Assembly (NCBI GenBank): GCA_046590205.1
Contig: JBKJTT010000037.1
Coordinates: 1-64,000 of the forward strand
Length of the DNA stretch: 64,000 bases
Direction of reading: 5' to 3'
Source: DATDEW01 sp046590205
Lineage (GTDB): Bacteria > Bacteroidota > Ignavibacteria > Palsa-1295
Shown: positions 41,747-50,377 of the stretch, one piece after another
Layout: the number at the start of each line of letters is the position of its first letter
How positions within the stretch are numbered: position 1 is the first letter of the stretch
Notes under the pieces: model-generated
The model's input: the letters and a program-made list of their open reading frames with translations, nothing else
Databases searched by the model: none
What the model was told of the DNA's origin: nothing
Made by a program: the position numbers and the translations under genes

Positions 41747-42757
41747 TTATTCTAAACTATCTAATAATGAATCTTCTTCTTCGTACCGTAGTCCTCGCGA
41801 ACCAAGCTCCCATTTTGTTGTAAAATCATAATACTTGATCGACGTATCAACCGAATCGCGGTACGGAGTGAAAGTTATTCCAAAATCTTTTTCTGTTTTT
41901 GCTATATCATAAACAAGCATATCATTTCCTGCAGTACAAGGAAACGCTTTATTCGATTCAAACCCCTTCGCTTTGAGCTCATCATTCATGATGCTGATGA
42001 ATTCAGGATTCTTCTCCATCACATCGGCTATCGTATCGAGCTTGTCATTAAGCGAATTGACAGGATGCGTCACAGCATTATAAATGCCGTTATGTTCTTT
42101 AAGAGAGATACTAGAGATAATCAAACGAGAGAGGTCATCAACGAATGTCATGTTGCCACGCTCTGTGCCATCATCCGGAATAAGTATCTCATCACGCATC
42201 TTGATGCGCTGGAGCCAGTAGTAATACCGCTCGGTGTAATCGTATTTTCCATAAACGATGCTTGGTCGGAGGATGATAGAATCAAGCCAGTGATTCTCTC
42301 TTATAACTCTCTCACATTCTGCTTTCTTCTGACCGTAATGTTCGCTCCAGGAGCCGCCACGCTGCTCATCAGTGCAAGCCAAGAGTGGATGGTCTTCACC
42401 AACGAGAAAACTCGGGTCGTTCTTCGGATATGCACTAGTATCATAGACAGAAACCGTCGAGACGAAGATGTATCGCCCTACTCTGCCTTTGAGCTTCGGC
42501 AAAAAACTTTCGATCGAATCAGGATAGTAGCCGGAAATATCAATCACAGCATCCCAATGATCGAAGAGTACTTTCTCGATGTCGCTTGTTTCGCGGTCAC
42601 CGTTGATGGTCAGCGCTTCGGGGAAGAGCGTCGGATGGGTGATGCCGCGATTAAAAAGCGCAACATCAAATTTATCGTCCATCTCAAGGAGATCTTCGAC
42701 AAGAACGCGACCGATAAAATGCGTGCCGCCGAAGATGAGAATTTTCTTCCGTGACAT
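41747..42757 (-). CDS. NAD-dependent epimerase/dehydratase (extended SDR)
   Basis: A 336-residue extended short-chain dehydrogenase/reductase. The nucleotide-binding loop is ILIFGGTHFIGRVLVEDLLE, with GGTxFIG instead of the usual GxxGxxG, as in the CSP41/atypical SDR group. IFVSTVSVYD and EHYGQKKAECERVI supply the Ser and YxxxK of the active site; LRPSIVYGKYDYTERYYYW follows. Substrate is not clear: nucleotide sugars are typical, but RNA-binding homologues exist. It sits between hbd and the thiolase, 2 to 9 bases from each, so it is cotranscribed with them. Confidence 0.8.
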   Translation of the reverse strand: MSRKKILIFGGTHFIGRVLVEDLLEMDDKFDVALFNRGITHPTLFPEALTINGDRETSDIEKVLFDHWDAVIDISGYYPDSIESFLPKLKGRVGRYIFVSTVSVYDTSAYPKNDPSFLVGEDHPLLACTDEQRGGSWSEHYGQKKAECERVIRENHWLDSIILRPSIVYGKYDYTERYYYWLQRIKMRDEILIPDDGTERGNMTFVDDLSRLIISSISLKEHNGIYNAVTHPVNSLNDKLDTIADVMEKNPEFISIMNDELKAKGFESNKAFPCTAGNDMLVYDIAKTEKDFGITFTPYRDSVDTSIKYYDFTTKWELGSRGLRYEEEDSLLDSLE

Positions 42758-42766
42758 TACGTGAGA

Positions 42767-43942
42767 TTAAATACGCTCGATGATAATACTTGTAGCTTCA
42801 CCTCCGCCAATGCAGATAGAAGCAAGTCCGAACCTCTTGTTGTTACGCTTCAATGCGTTCAACAAGTTAATAATAATTCTCGCACCGCTTGCGCCGATAG
42901 GATGCCCCAGAGCAATAGCGCCACCCAGAACATTGATCTTCTCGCGCGGAACGCCAAGATTCTTCTCGACTGCCATCGGGACAACAGCGAACGCTTCGTT
43001 TATCTCGAAGAGGTCAATGTCGCCTATCTTCATGTTCGCCTTAGCAAGAACCATCTCAATAGAGTTGACTGGTGAAGTAGTGAACCACTCCGGTGCCTGT
43101 GCAAAACTTGAATATGCGATGATCTTCGCCGTTGCAGTAAGTCCATTAGCTTTTGCATACTCTTCGCTCGATAGGACAAGAGCAGCAGCGCCGTCATTGA
43201 TAGAACTTGCATTGGCAGCAGTTATTGTACCATTCTTATCAAAGACTGGTTTAAGAGTCGGTATCTTATCGTATCGAACTTTGCGCGGACCTTCATCTTC
43301 GGTCACCATTACCATCTCTTTGCCCTTCGGTACTTCAACGCCGACGATATCATCAGCGAAGTATCCGTTATCCATCGCTTCGTTGGCAAGTTTAAAACTG
43401 CGGATAGCGAATTCATCCTGCGCTTCGCGGGTGAAGTTCAACTCACGGGCACAAAGCTCGCCGCAGTTACCCATGTGGACATTGCCGTAAGGGTCCCAAA
43501 GTCCGTCATGAATCATCGAATCAACAAGCACGCCATTACCCATGCGGTATCCGCCTCGTGCCTTCGGCAAAATGTACGGAGCATTGGTCATGGATTCCAT
43601 ACCCCCTGCAACGACGATGTTATTATCACCGAGCAGGATAGTTTGTGTACCAGTAATAACTGCCTTCATCCCCGAACCGCATACTTTATTAATAGTAGAA
43701 GCAGGGACAGAATCTGGGATACCGGCATAGATCGCTGCCTGACGGGCTGGGGCTTGACCGACACCGCCTGTCAGGACATTGCCCATAAACACTTCACCCA
43801 CTGATTCCGGCTTGACGCCTGATCTGGCAAGAGCGCCTTTTATCGCAACAGAACCAAGCTTCGGAGCCGCAAGCTCGCCAAGAGCGCCGGAGAGCGTACC
43901 AATCGGGGTACGAGCGCCGGATAAGATAACTGGGGTTGGCAT
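42767..43942 (-). CDS. atoB: Acetyl-CoA acetyltransferase (thiolase)
   Basis: ATG 43942 (MPTPVILSGARTPIG) is the usual thiolase start; the frame upstream to 43984 is not needed. The 391-residue enzyme condenses two acetyl-CoA to acetoacetyl-CoA or acts in reverse. Catalytic residues are seen in INKVCGSGMKAV (nucleophilic Cys), GGAIALGHPIGASGARI (His) and ICIGGGEATSI (second Cys). First gene of the thiolase/SDR/hbd group, supplying the substrate of hbd. Confidence 0.93.
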   Translation of the reverse strand: MPTPVILSGARTPIGTLSGALGELAAPKLGSVAIKGALARSGVKPESVGEVFMGNVLTGGVGQAPARQAAIYAGIPDSVPASTINKVCGSGMKAVITGTQTILLGDNNIVVAGGMESMTNAPYILPKARGGYRMGNGVLVDSMIHDGLWDPYGNVHMGNCGELCARELNFTREAQDEFAIRSFKLANEAMDNGYFADDIVGVEVPKGKEMVMVTEDEGPRKVRYDKIPTLKPVFDKNGTITAANASSINDGAAALVLSSEEYAKANGLTATAKIIAYSSFAQAPEWFTTSPVNSIEMVLAKANMKIGDIDLFEINEAFAVVPMAVEKNLGVPREKINVLGGAIALGHPIGASGARIIINLLNALKRNNKRFGLASICIGGGEATSIIIERI

Positions 43943-44000
43943 AGAATAATGAAAATTAATCGGCGTGATAAACAATATCAGCATCGGATTCGTCCCTTTC

Positions 44001-44549
44001 TCAATTCCGCCAGAGAGTCAGGAATTTCTTCTTGGATTCTATATATGTAATCCCATAGAGCTTATCTCTGCCTGCATAGACTGAGAATATCGTATGAGGA
44101 GCGGTAAGGAATTCCTTCTCTTCGGATGAGTTCGTCTTTATGTCAACCCGTTCAAGCAGTGTAAGTGACTCGATGATAGTGCTGTCACTCGATGAAGTAA
44201 AATTTTGGATCGAGAAGAAGTATGTCATAATTCTCCGAAGCCGACGCCACTTCACCGAATCAGCGAGCTTATCTTTCGGGTCAAAGTAATCCTTTGCTTT
44301 CCATTTGTCCGAATAGATAAGTTTACGACCGGAATAAACTCCAAACTTCACAACGATATCATCAACACGTTTTGCTTTTGAAGTTTCTATCTGCAGTACT
44401 TCTTTTGTGGTATCGCCGAAGATGTCGTACGAACGAACAGTCCGAAGAACAGAGCCAAGCTTCGGTTCTTTAACGACGGTATCAACAAAGTCTTGTGCAA
44501 AACTTACGAGAGGAAACAGGAAAAATAGGAGTACGAACAGTTTTATCAT
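44001..44549 (-). CDS. Small exported protein of unknown function
   Basis: Start ATG 44549 overlaps the stop of the upstream gene (ATGA) and gives 182 residues beginning with a signal peptide (MIKLFVLLFFLFPLVSFAQ). The remainder includes LGSVLRTVRSYDIFGDTTKE and a C-terminal stretch YAGRDKLYGITYIESKKKFL. No domain recognised. Last gene of a coupled minus-strand run that starts at rimO. Confidence 0.7.
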   Translation of the reverse strand: MIKLFVLLFFLFPLVSFAQDFVDTVVKEPKLGSVLRTVRSYDIFGDTTKEVLQIETSKAKRVDDIVVKFGVYSGRKLIYSDKWKAKDYFDPKDKLADSVKWRRLRRIMTYFFSIQNFTSSSDSTIIESLTLLERVDIKTNSSEEKEFLTAPHTIFSVYAGRDKLYGITYIESKKKFLTLWRN

Positions 44550-45418
44550 TTTCCCATCTCTACGTTCATGATACGTTTGCGTTTCGCATCCCAAAGAATT
44601 GCTACGCTTGCTGTGCCGTTATCATAGGTAAATATCTCGATCTCTTTTTTCCCAAGTTCGCGAGGAAGATTCGGATGACCTGCAACGATCAGCCCATGTA
44701 GATCAGGACGAGTTGCAAGAGAATCAAACTCAATAAAGTGCGATCCCTTGAAGAAACGCTCTATCTCGTCGGTAAAAATTCGCTGCTTATCGGCATCGGT
44801 CAAGTCGAGACGTCCTCGAACCCACGAGCGAAGCTTCCACTGGTCTTTGTAAAGAGTAACCTCGCCATCTGTGAGATCGAAAAATACAGTATCTCGTTCC
44901 GGGTCTAGCCCTGTGATTTTTAACATGAACTCGATCGAAGAATTTTTCCCTTTGAACGAACGAACAGTCCGACGTATGATTTCACCGGTCTTCGCACTTT
45001 TTGCCTGCATAAAAACATCATCGCCTTGCCCTTCTTCGTCTGTACCGTCAATGCCAATCCAGTAAAGCGTATAAGGACCTGCGCCGATAGTTGCCGGTGA
45101 GCGGTAAATGATCTTATTCCTCCGACTGCCGATTGCTATGTAATTTGTCTGTTCTTTTTCGTTGCGATAAAGATGTGCGGGGTCTATCGGGATGACATAA
45201 TAATTTTGCAGAGTATCATAGAGGAATACCTCCGTTGATTTCGGATATGCGCCGTTCTTCTCGCGGTAGTTCTCAAGTGCAAGTTCTGTCGCACGTAACG
45301 CTTCCTGAGCTGATTGCAACGTTGCTTTATCGCTTGCATCTTCAAGCTTGCGGAAACCGACTTCCTTACAGGAAGTTATAGTAAAACAGAGAAAAAGAAA
45401 AATTATGAGTTGTCTCAT
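44546..45418 (-). CDS. Predicted lipoprotein with pseudopilin-like N-terminal helix
   Basis: A 290-residue protein with lipoprotein signal MRQLIIFLFLCFTITSC. Residues 35-85 (LQSAQEALRATELALENYRE then KNGAYPKSTEVFLYDTLQNY) have the look of the type II secretion pseudopilin GspG core, although the lipobox means it is not a processed pilin. The rest (VRSFKGKNSSIEFMLKITGL, LDLTDADKQRIFTDEIERFF) has no known family. It overlaps the downstream gene by four bases and is 3 bases from the upstream one. Function unknown. Confidence 0.7.
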   Translation of the reverse strand: MRQLIIFLFLCFTITSCKEVGFRKLEDASDKATLQSAQEALRATELALENYREKNGAYPKSTEVFLYDTLQNYYVIPIDPAHLYRNEKEQTNYIAIGSRRNKIIYRSPATIGAGPYTLYWIGIDGTDEEGQGDDVFMQAKSAKTGEIIRRTVRSFKGKNSSIEFMLKITGLDPERDTVFFDLTDGEVTLYKDQWKLRSWVRGRLDLTDADKQRIFTDEIERFFKGSHFIEFDSLATRPDLHGLIVAGHPNLPRELGKKEIEIFTYDNGTASVAILWDAKRKRIMNVEMGK

Positions 45419-45421
45419 ATA

Positions 45422-46120
45422 TTACTTAGTGGTTGTTCTAAGATACTCGCTCGGTTTTGAGATTAGCGCTCGTTTATCACTTGTTGCAAAGCGCATCCCA
45501 TCTTCATTTGCTTGCGTATCCCGCTGGTCGTTCACACCGCCGACGATAAACGCCTCTTCGCCTGCTTCAACAAACGAACCGATTAACCGAACGAACGAGT
45601 TCATCCCCAAAGTTCGCTTCAAATATGCCGAAAGAAAAAAATGCTGCATTTTATCTTTGTCTTCGGTCGAGTCATTATAAACTTTGCTCGGTAATCTATC
45701 GACTCGTTTTGTAAAAATCTCTTCCGGCTCAAAGGTAAGCGGCAATGTGATAGATGCACCAAATAACAGCTTCACTTCAATGACCCGGTGGTCGAGCGTA
45801 GCAACTGCACTCGTTAATTGAGCGGCTTGGAAGTCTCCACGAGAAAGGATGTACGCCTCATCGTAGATATAGTCAAGCTTTTCGCGGTCAGTCATACCTT
45901 TGGCCTCTTCTATATAAATATCACTGCGGATATGATCGCGGAGTTGGTACCCTTCGATGTACCCCTTCGGCGTGAAGAGAGCACCGAAGAACATGAGCGG
46001 AGTTTTGGATTGAGCTTGTGATACTTGTGCAAGTAATAGGGCGGTTAGTAAAGTGAAGTATATTAGATTGCCACGTCGGGCTAAAGCCCTCCTCGCAATG
46101 ACAGAAAAAATTGTTTTCAC
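45422..46120 (-). CDS. Exported protein whose signal-peptide n-region is encoded by a palindromic repeat
   Basis: Start GTG 46120 gives 232 residues. Residues 6-19 (SVIARRALARRGNL) are read from the half palindrome at 46064-46104, and the native hydrophobic core IYFTLLTALLLAQVSQAQ follows, so the repeat now provides four of the five basic residues of the signal peptide. A more upstream GTG (46177) would run through the heptamer array and is unlikely. The mature part (FTPKGYIEGYQLRDHIRSDI, GSFVEAGEEAFIVGGVNDQR) belongs to no family I recognise. Confidence 0.65.
   Translation of the reverse strand: MKTIFSVIARRALARRGNLIYFTLLTALLLAQVSQAQSKTPLMFFGALFTPKGYIEGYQLRDHIRSDIYIEEAKGMTDREKLDYIYDEAYILSRGDFQAAQLTSAVATLDHRVIEVKLLFGASITLPLTFEPEEIFTKRVDRLPSKVYNDSTEDKDKMQHFFLSAYLKRTLGMNSFVRLIGSFVEAGEEAFIVGGVNDQRDTQANEDGMRFATSDKRALISKPSEYLRTTTK
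46064..46104 (-). repeat. Half copy of the GTCATTGCGAGG palindrome, embedded in a coding region
   Basis: On the minus strand CTGTCATTGCGAGGAGGGCT continues into TTAGCCCGACGTGGCAATCT, matching the right half of the full element (16340-16380) except for a few bases. Only one arm is present, so no long hairpin can form. It lies about 17 bases after the heptamer array at 46121-46160, the same order as at 16201-16379. Confidence 0.85.
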
Positions 46121-46160
46121 GCGGTAATCAACTATCAAACTATAAACTATCCAACTATCA
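46121..46160 (-). repeat. Tandem 7-8-base array, AGTTGAT type (copy F)
   Basis: Minus-strand units AGTTGAT, AGTTGGAT, AGTTTAT, AGTTTGAT, AGTTGAT. The stop codon TGA of the glycerate kinase gene lies in the first unit. Unit length alternates between 7 and 8, unlike the strict heptamers elsewhere. Confidence 0.78.
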
Positions 46161-47357
46161 ACTTTTGAGTATCTCACCGATCTTCTGCTCTGTCAGCTCA
46201 TCAAGCATACGCATCGAGAGCTTTTCGATACGCATTTGCATTATCCGACGGCGTTCGGATTGCGGAGCATCAGCGGCAAGTGGCTCAACAAAGAGAGGTA
46301 TATCGGCAAGCGAATACACTCCGACAAGTTCAGGTATCTTTCCTTTGTAACGGGTAACCGAAGCGGGCTTTGCTGACTCTTCGGTAACAATGACCAAAGG
46401 ACATTTTGCTTCCGATGCTAAACGTATCACTTCTTTCGCTGCGGCGGATGCCTTTTCACTAGCTATATCTTCGATGCGTTCACCAAAGAAAAATATCGTA
46501 CCCGGATTTGCGAGCAGTGATGATTGTAGTTGCGATGCCTCGAGCGAGAGCATTGCACCATCCTTTATCTCCGCATTCAAAAAAGCTGTAAGAGCAAAAT
46601 CAATGTAACTCCCACCTGAACGTAACGACGATACATTGATGGAGATATTATTATCCTTCTTGAGTATATCAGCAATGCGTGAGAGTTCATCCTCGATGAG
46701 CGTATCATCTACCGAAAGCTGTCCCTTGCTTTTCGGATGTGAGACCGATGCAGAGCGCGCTACAAAGAAGCGCGATGAAAGAAGCTGAAACGGACGTGAT
46801 GAAAGATCAATACTTTTTACTTCATGGATAGGTGTTTCTTTTTTGAAGTCAAGTTCTTTGCCGTCTTTATCCAAGAACTTGATACCCAGTGCTTGCGCCA
46901 TTCCAAAGCCTGCATCCCTTGCTAGCGGTTCATCCCAGCCAAGGATGATACTGAATGCTCCTTCATCAAGACAGTCTTGTATGAGTTCACCGATGCCGAA
47001 GGTCGTGCCGACAAACTTCAGCCCCTTTCCCTTTTTCCCTGATGGCTTTGCGTTCTGTACCGGCTCGGCAGCGATTTGCTTCATTTCGATGACACCAATG
47101 GTGCCGTTCTCGCCCGAAAAACCAAGTGGCACAACAAGCTGCTCGCCGTCAGCGCCTGTTGCTTCCACTTCGAGGAATGAGCCGAGCGAAGACGTGACGA
47201 TATGTTCTATCGTGCCATCGCCGCCATCGGCTAGTGGATACTGCTTAACTTTTGCTTTGCGGTCTTGAGCACGTAATCCTTTTGCCGCAATGCTTGCTGT
47301 TTCTGTCGCGGAGAATCCGGACGTTGGTTGTGTGATGATGTAGTATTGTTCGTTCAC
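46158..47357 (-). CDS. Glycerate kinase (GlxK/GarK family)
   Basis: Start GTG 47357 overlaps the stop of the GWxTD gene (GTGA) and gives 399 residues. Family motifs: SGFSATETASIAAKGL (a divergent version of SFKGSLSA), QYPLADGGDGTIEHIV, GTTFGIGELIQDCLDEGAF and DAGFGMAQALGIKFLD. It should phosphorylate glycerate to phosphoglycerate, but the N-terminal signature is altered, and the second half (DDTLIEDELSRIADILKKDN...) is diverged, so activity and substrate are not certain. Its stop lies inside the heptamer-like array. Confidence 0.75.
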   Translation of the reverse strand: MNEQYYIITQPTSGFSATETASIAAKGLRAQDRKAKVKQYPLADGGDGTIEHIVTSSLGSFLEVEATGADGEQLVVPLGFSGENGTIGVIEMKQIAAEPVQNAKPSGKKGKGLKFVGTTFGIGELIQDCLDEGAFSIILGWDEPLARDAGFGMAQALGIKFLDKDGKELDFKKETPIHEVKSIDLSSRPFQLLSSRFFVARSASVSHPKSKGQLSVDDTLIEDELSRIADILKKDNNISINVSSLRSGGSYIDFALTAFLNAEIKDGAMLSLEASQLQSSLLANPGTIFFFGERIEDIASEKASAAAKEVIRLASEAKCPLVIVTEESAKPASVTRYKGKIPELVGVYSLADIPLFVEPLAADAPQSERRRIMQMRIEKLSMRMLDELTEQKIGEILKS

Positions 47358-48682
47358 TCGCGCTGCCAATTAAATACGCCGTTCGGCGGCGCTGCCGATA
47401 CTAACCGATAATCGTTAACCATAAATTGATCAACGAAATAGAACCGTATATTGATGTCGCTATACTCCCACATTTCATACGGTCTGGAATTTACATCATA
47501 CGGACGTTTCTCTATCGAAGTTGGTTCTCCGAGTTGAATATAAATACGTCCCCTATCTGTTTTCCATCCGTCCATCGATGTTCTAAAATTCCTATTCGCA
47601 AACCCAACACGCCTATAAAAGACCTGCATTGGTCGGTTATAGGTATCCATCTGATATGGCTTCATTCGGCTCCAGAAATCAACGATGGCAGTTCGTTTGT
47701 CTTGTGTCGTTTCTGCAGATGAGAGTGAATCATATGCGCTTCCTGTTGCAATATAAAAGAGCTGTTCAATTGCATCTTCTATCCTCATACCTGAGATCGG
47801 TATGCCGCGTGGTATCTTCACCTCTATAGATTTCTCCGATGAACTCAGTGCCGCTTTATGCAGTGCTTGAGATGAAGCATTCATTGTATCTCCGGCGCGG
47901 GCAAATAGGTATTGCTCTAAGATATATTTCCCTGTCCAAATATCATCAAAATCCATTTCGACAAAGATCGGCATACGCTTGGCGCCGCTGCCGACAAGAA
48001 CGTTCGTTACGCGAAATACATCTTCGTCACCGGTATGTTCTCGCAACCTCTGCACTAACCAAAGCGGATGGCTCTGTTCTGCATTATACAACTCGAAGAA
48101 CAATCCCGATTCGCCGACATGAAGCGGCGAAATATCACTGCCAATATGCGGCACGATGCGCGAATTAAATTTTGAACGGTAGATGAGCGCATCGCTCATT
48201 GCTGGCGCATCTGCGGAGAACGTCTTCGTCAGGAATTTCCCACGCTCGGTGAATTGCCTCTTTGTCGAGAGGTCGCGTACAGTTATTATTAAGCTGTAGT
48301 TTGTGCCTTGACGTAAGATGAACATATGCTGCGAAGCATTTGCCCGTTCGAGGCGAAGCTCATCAAGCTTTTCCATCTCTGCGCTTGTGAGGAGTATCGT
48401 CTTCATATCAGTGCCGGAGTATAATCCACTATCACCGGATGATGGTGTGATAGTAATAGTCACCGTATAATCTGCGACATACTTATCAACTGCATTCAGA
48501 AACTTCAGGAGTCCGTACGGAACAGCAACATATATATCAACTCGTGTGCTATCTGTCGAGAACGGCTCGGTTTGGAATGAAAGGGTCTCGTATGAAAAAT
48601 GCGGGAGAGATGAATCGGCTTGCTGCGCAACGCTACTTTGCACAAAGAAAAAACAAAGTATGAAGCCGACTACGAGTTTCAT
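47354..48682 (-). CDS. GWxTD-domain exported protein
   Basis: A 442-residue protein with signal peptide (MKLVVGFILCFFFVQSSVAQ). The C-terminal GWxTD domain is clear: FYRRVGFANRNFRTSMDGWK then TDRGRIYIQLGEPTSIEKRP and YEMWEYSDINIRFYFVDQ. This domain is typical of FCB and Acidobacteria envelope proteins of unknown role. ATGA overlap with rimO upstream and GTGA overlap with glycerate kinase downstream put it in a tightly coupled operon. Confidence 0.82.
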   Translation of the reverse strand: MKLVVGFILCFFFVQSSVAQQADSSLPHFSYETLSFQTEPFSTDSTRVDIYVAVPYGLLKFLNAVDKYVADYTVTITITPSSGDSGLYSGTDMKTILLTSAEMEKLDELRLERANASQHMFILRQGTNYSLIITVRDLSTKRQFTERGKFLTKTFSADAPAMSDALIYRSKFNSRIVPHIGSDISPLHVGESGLFFELYNAEQSHPLWLVQRLREHTGDEDVFRVTNVLVGSGAKRMPIFVEMDFDDIWTGKYILEQYLFARAGDTMNASSQALHKAALSSSEKSIEVKIPRGIPISGMRIEDAIEQLFYIATGSAYDSLSSAETTQDKRTAIVDFWSRMKPYQMDTYNRPMQVFYRRVGFANRNFRTSMDGWKTDRGRIYIQLGEPTSIEKRPYDVNSRPYEMWEYSDINIRFYFVDQFMVNDYRLVSAAPPNGVFNWQRE

Positions 48683-49998
48683 TCATAGACTCCGATAAGG
48701 TCGAACTCCTCGGCTTCGGTCACCTTCACATCAACCATCATCCCAGGCTCAAGCTTTTTCTTTGACTTGAAGCGTATTTCTGCATCTATCTCCGGCGCAT
48801 CGGCTGTCGTTCTGCCGTGATAGGTTCTATCGAAGTATCCTTCGATGAGTGTCTTTTGCGTCGTGCCGATCTTCGCTTCGTTCTTTTCGGCAGATACTTC
48901 GCGCTGCAAGTCCATAAGTCGTGCTTGTCGAGCGCGTTTCTCTTCTTCGGGCACAGGATCTGCAAGCGGGACGGCTGTTGTGCCGTCTTCAACTGAATAG
49001 GTAAAGACACCCAACCTATCAAACTTCATGGTCTCGACAAACTCTTCAAGCTCTGCAAATTCTTTTTCGCCTTCTGCGGGGTAACCGGTGATAAGCGTTG
49101 TACGAAGTGCAATGCCCGGGACTTTCTCGCGTATCGTACCGATGAGGTCTTCTGTCGCGCGACGTGTAATACCTCGTCGCATTGACTTCAATACTTCCGT
49201 TGAAGCATGTTGCACCGGCATATCAAGATATTTAACGATCTTCTCTTCGCCTGCCATCACATCAAGTACATCAAGCGGAAACTTCGCGGGATAGGCATAC
49301 ATCAAGCGAATCCATTCGATGCCGTTGACTTTTACAAGACGACGGAGCAAGTCGGCAAGAGTTCGTTTGCCTTCTGTATCGAGTCCGTAGTATGTTAGGT
49401 CTTGCGCGATGAGGATGAGTTCTTTCACTCCGCTTGAGGCAAGCATCATTGCCTCGAATGCTAATTCATCGGGCGACTTCGAGCGATGTCCGCCGCGCAT
49501 GATGGGGATGGCACAGAACGAGCAAGGATTATCGCACCCTTCGCTTATCTTGATATACGAAAAATACTTTGGCGTCGTCTGGACTCTCTCGCCGAGCAGT
49601 TCGTACTTCAGCTTTGTAGAATCATCTAACTCTGCTTCGGGTACAACCGTCCTGATGATATTGACGAAATCTTCGGTACCGAAATATCCGTCAACGTCAG
49701 GTATCTCAAGCTCGAGTTCGCTTTTATATCGCTCGGAAAGACACCCTGCAACATAGACCTGCTTGACTTCGCCATTCTTTTTCATCTGGACTGCTTCCAG
49801 AATGGAATTAATGGATTCCTGCTTTGCGCTTTCGATGAAGCCACAGGTATTGAGGATGATGATATCCGAGAGCGACGGGTCGTTCACGAGCTGCACGCCC
49901 TGATGCTTCAAGCCGCCCATGAGGACTTCGGAATCAACAGTGTTCTTTTCGCAGCCAAGCGTTACAATCGAGACGCGTTGTGGTTTGTTTTGAGCCAT
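48679..49998 (-). CDS. rimO: Ribosomal protein S12 methylthiotransferase RimO
   Basis: A 439-residue radical-SAM enzyme that adds a methylthio group to the conserved Asp of ribosomal protein S12. The N-terminal MTTase domain has three cysteines (VTLGCEKNTVDSE, LNTCGFIESAK, VAGCLSERY) for the auxiliary cluster; the radical-SAM motif is CDNPCSFCAIP (Cx3Cx2C); the C-terminal TRAM domain follows DAEIRFKSKKK. RimO rather than MiaB is indicated by DIIILNTCGFIESAKQESI. First gene of the minus-strand run. Confidence 0.94.
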   Translation of the reverse strand: MAQNKPQRVSIVTLGCEKNTVDSEVLMGGLKHQGVQLVNDPSLSDIIILNTCGFIESAKQESINSILEAVQMKKNGEVKQVYVAGCLSERYKSELELEIPDVDGYFGTEDFVNIIRTVVPEAELDDSTKLKYELLGERVQTTPKYFSYIKISEGCDNPCSFCAIPIMRGGHRSKSPDELAFEAMMLASSGVKELILIAQDLTYYGLDTEGKRTLADLLRRLVKVNGIEWIRLMYAYPAKFPLDVLDVMAGEEKIVKYLDMPVQHASTEVLKSMRRGITRRATEDLIGTIREKVPGIALRTTLITGYPAEGEKEFAELEEFVETMKFDRLGVFTYSVEDGTTAVPLADPVPEEEKRARQARLMDLQREVSAEKNEAKIGTTQKTLIEGYFDRTYHGRTTADAPEIDAEIRFKSKKKLEPGMMVDVKVTEAEEFDLIGVYE

Positions 49999-50058
49999 TC
50001 ACCCTTTCAAACAGAATAGAACGGGGAGGCATTCCGAAGGAAAGAGGGACTTGCAATA

Positions 50059-50310
50059 TTAAGCAGCCCTTCGAGCTGAAGTTCTTGGGGTTTTTATAAG
50101 CGGATATGCTTTAATTAGAGCACGGAGGGCATTCGTTACTTCTTCGGGTGTACGAAAAACGCGGGTAATATCAGAGTCTAGAGCAACGACCATCTGCTCC
50201 TTCTTCCGATTCGCAAAACGGTTCGGCTTTGCTTTCGAGTAATCAAACTCTATATGCGCAGGTATATCATCAGCTTCCTTCTTTGGTTTCCTTTTCACCC
50301 TACTCATCAT
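50059..50310 (-). CDS. Small hypothetical protein, possibly an orphan antitoxin
   Basis: An 83-residue basic protein. The segment KPNRFANRKKEQMVVALDSD followed by ITRVFRTPEEVTNALRALI is a pattern I associate with small proteins encoded beside BrnT/RelE-type toxins, where it is read as an antitoxin. No toxin gene lies on either side here (rimO upstream on the same strand, OmpA protein divergent), so it would be an orphan. Two ATG codons in a row begin the frame. Confidence 0.6.
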   Translation of the reverse strand: MMSRVKRKPKKEADDIPAHIEFDYSKAKPNRFANRKKEQMVVALDSDITRVFRTPEEVTNALRALIKAYPLIKTPRTSARRAA

Positions 50311-50377
50311 ATTTCTTATATCTTCTTAAGATGTAACAAATCTAATCATATAAGGTTTATCAAGGAAACAGCATCTC

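Noticed and set aside
40911..41831. A 306-codon plus-strand frame opposite hbd
   Set aside because: Although long, it is antisense to a fully conserved hbd gene, rich in His/Arg as expected for a mirror frame of GC-rich codons, and has no start signal.
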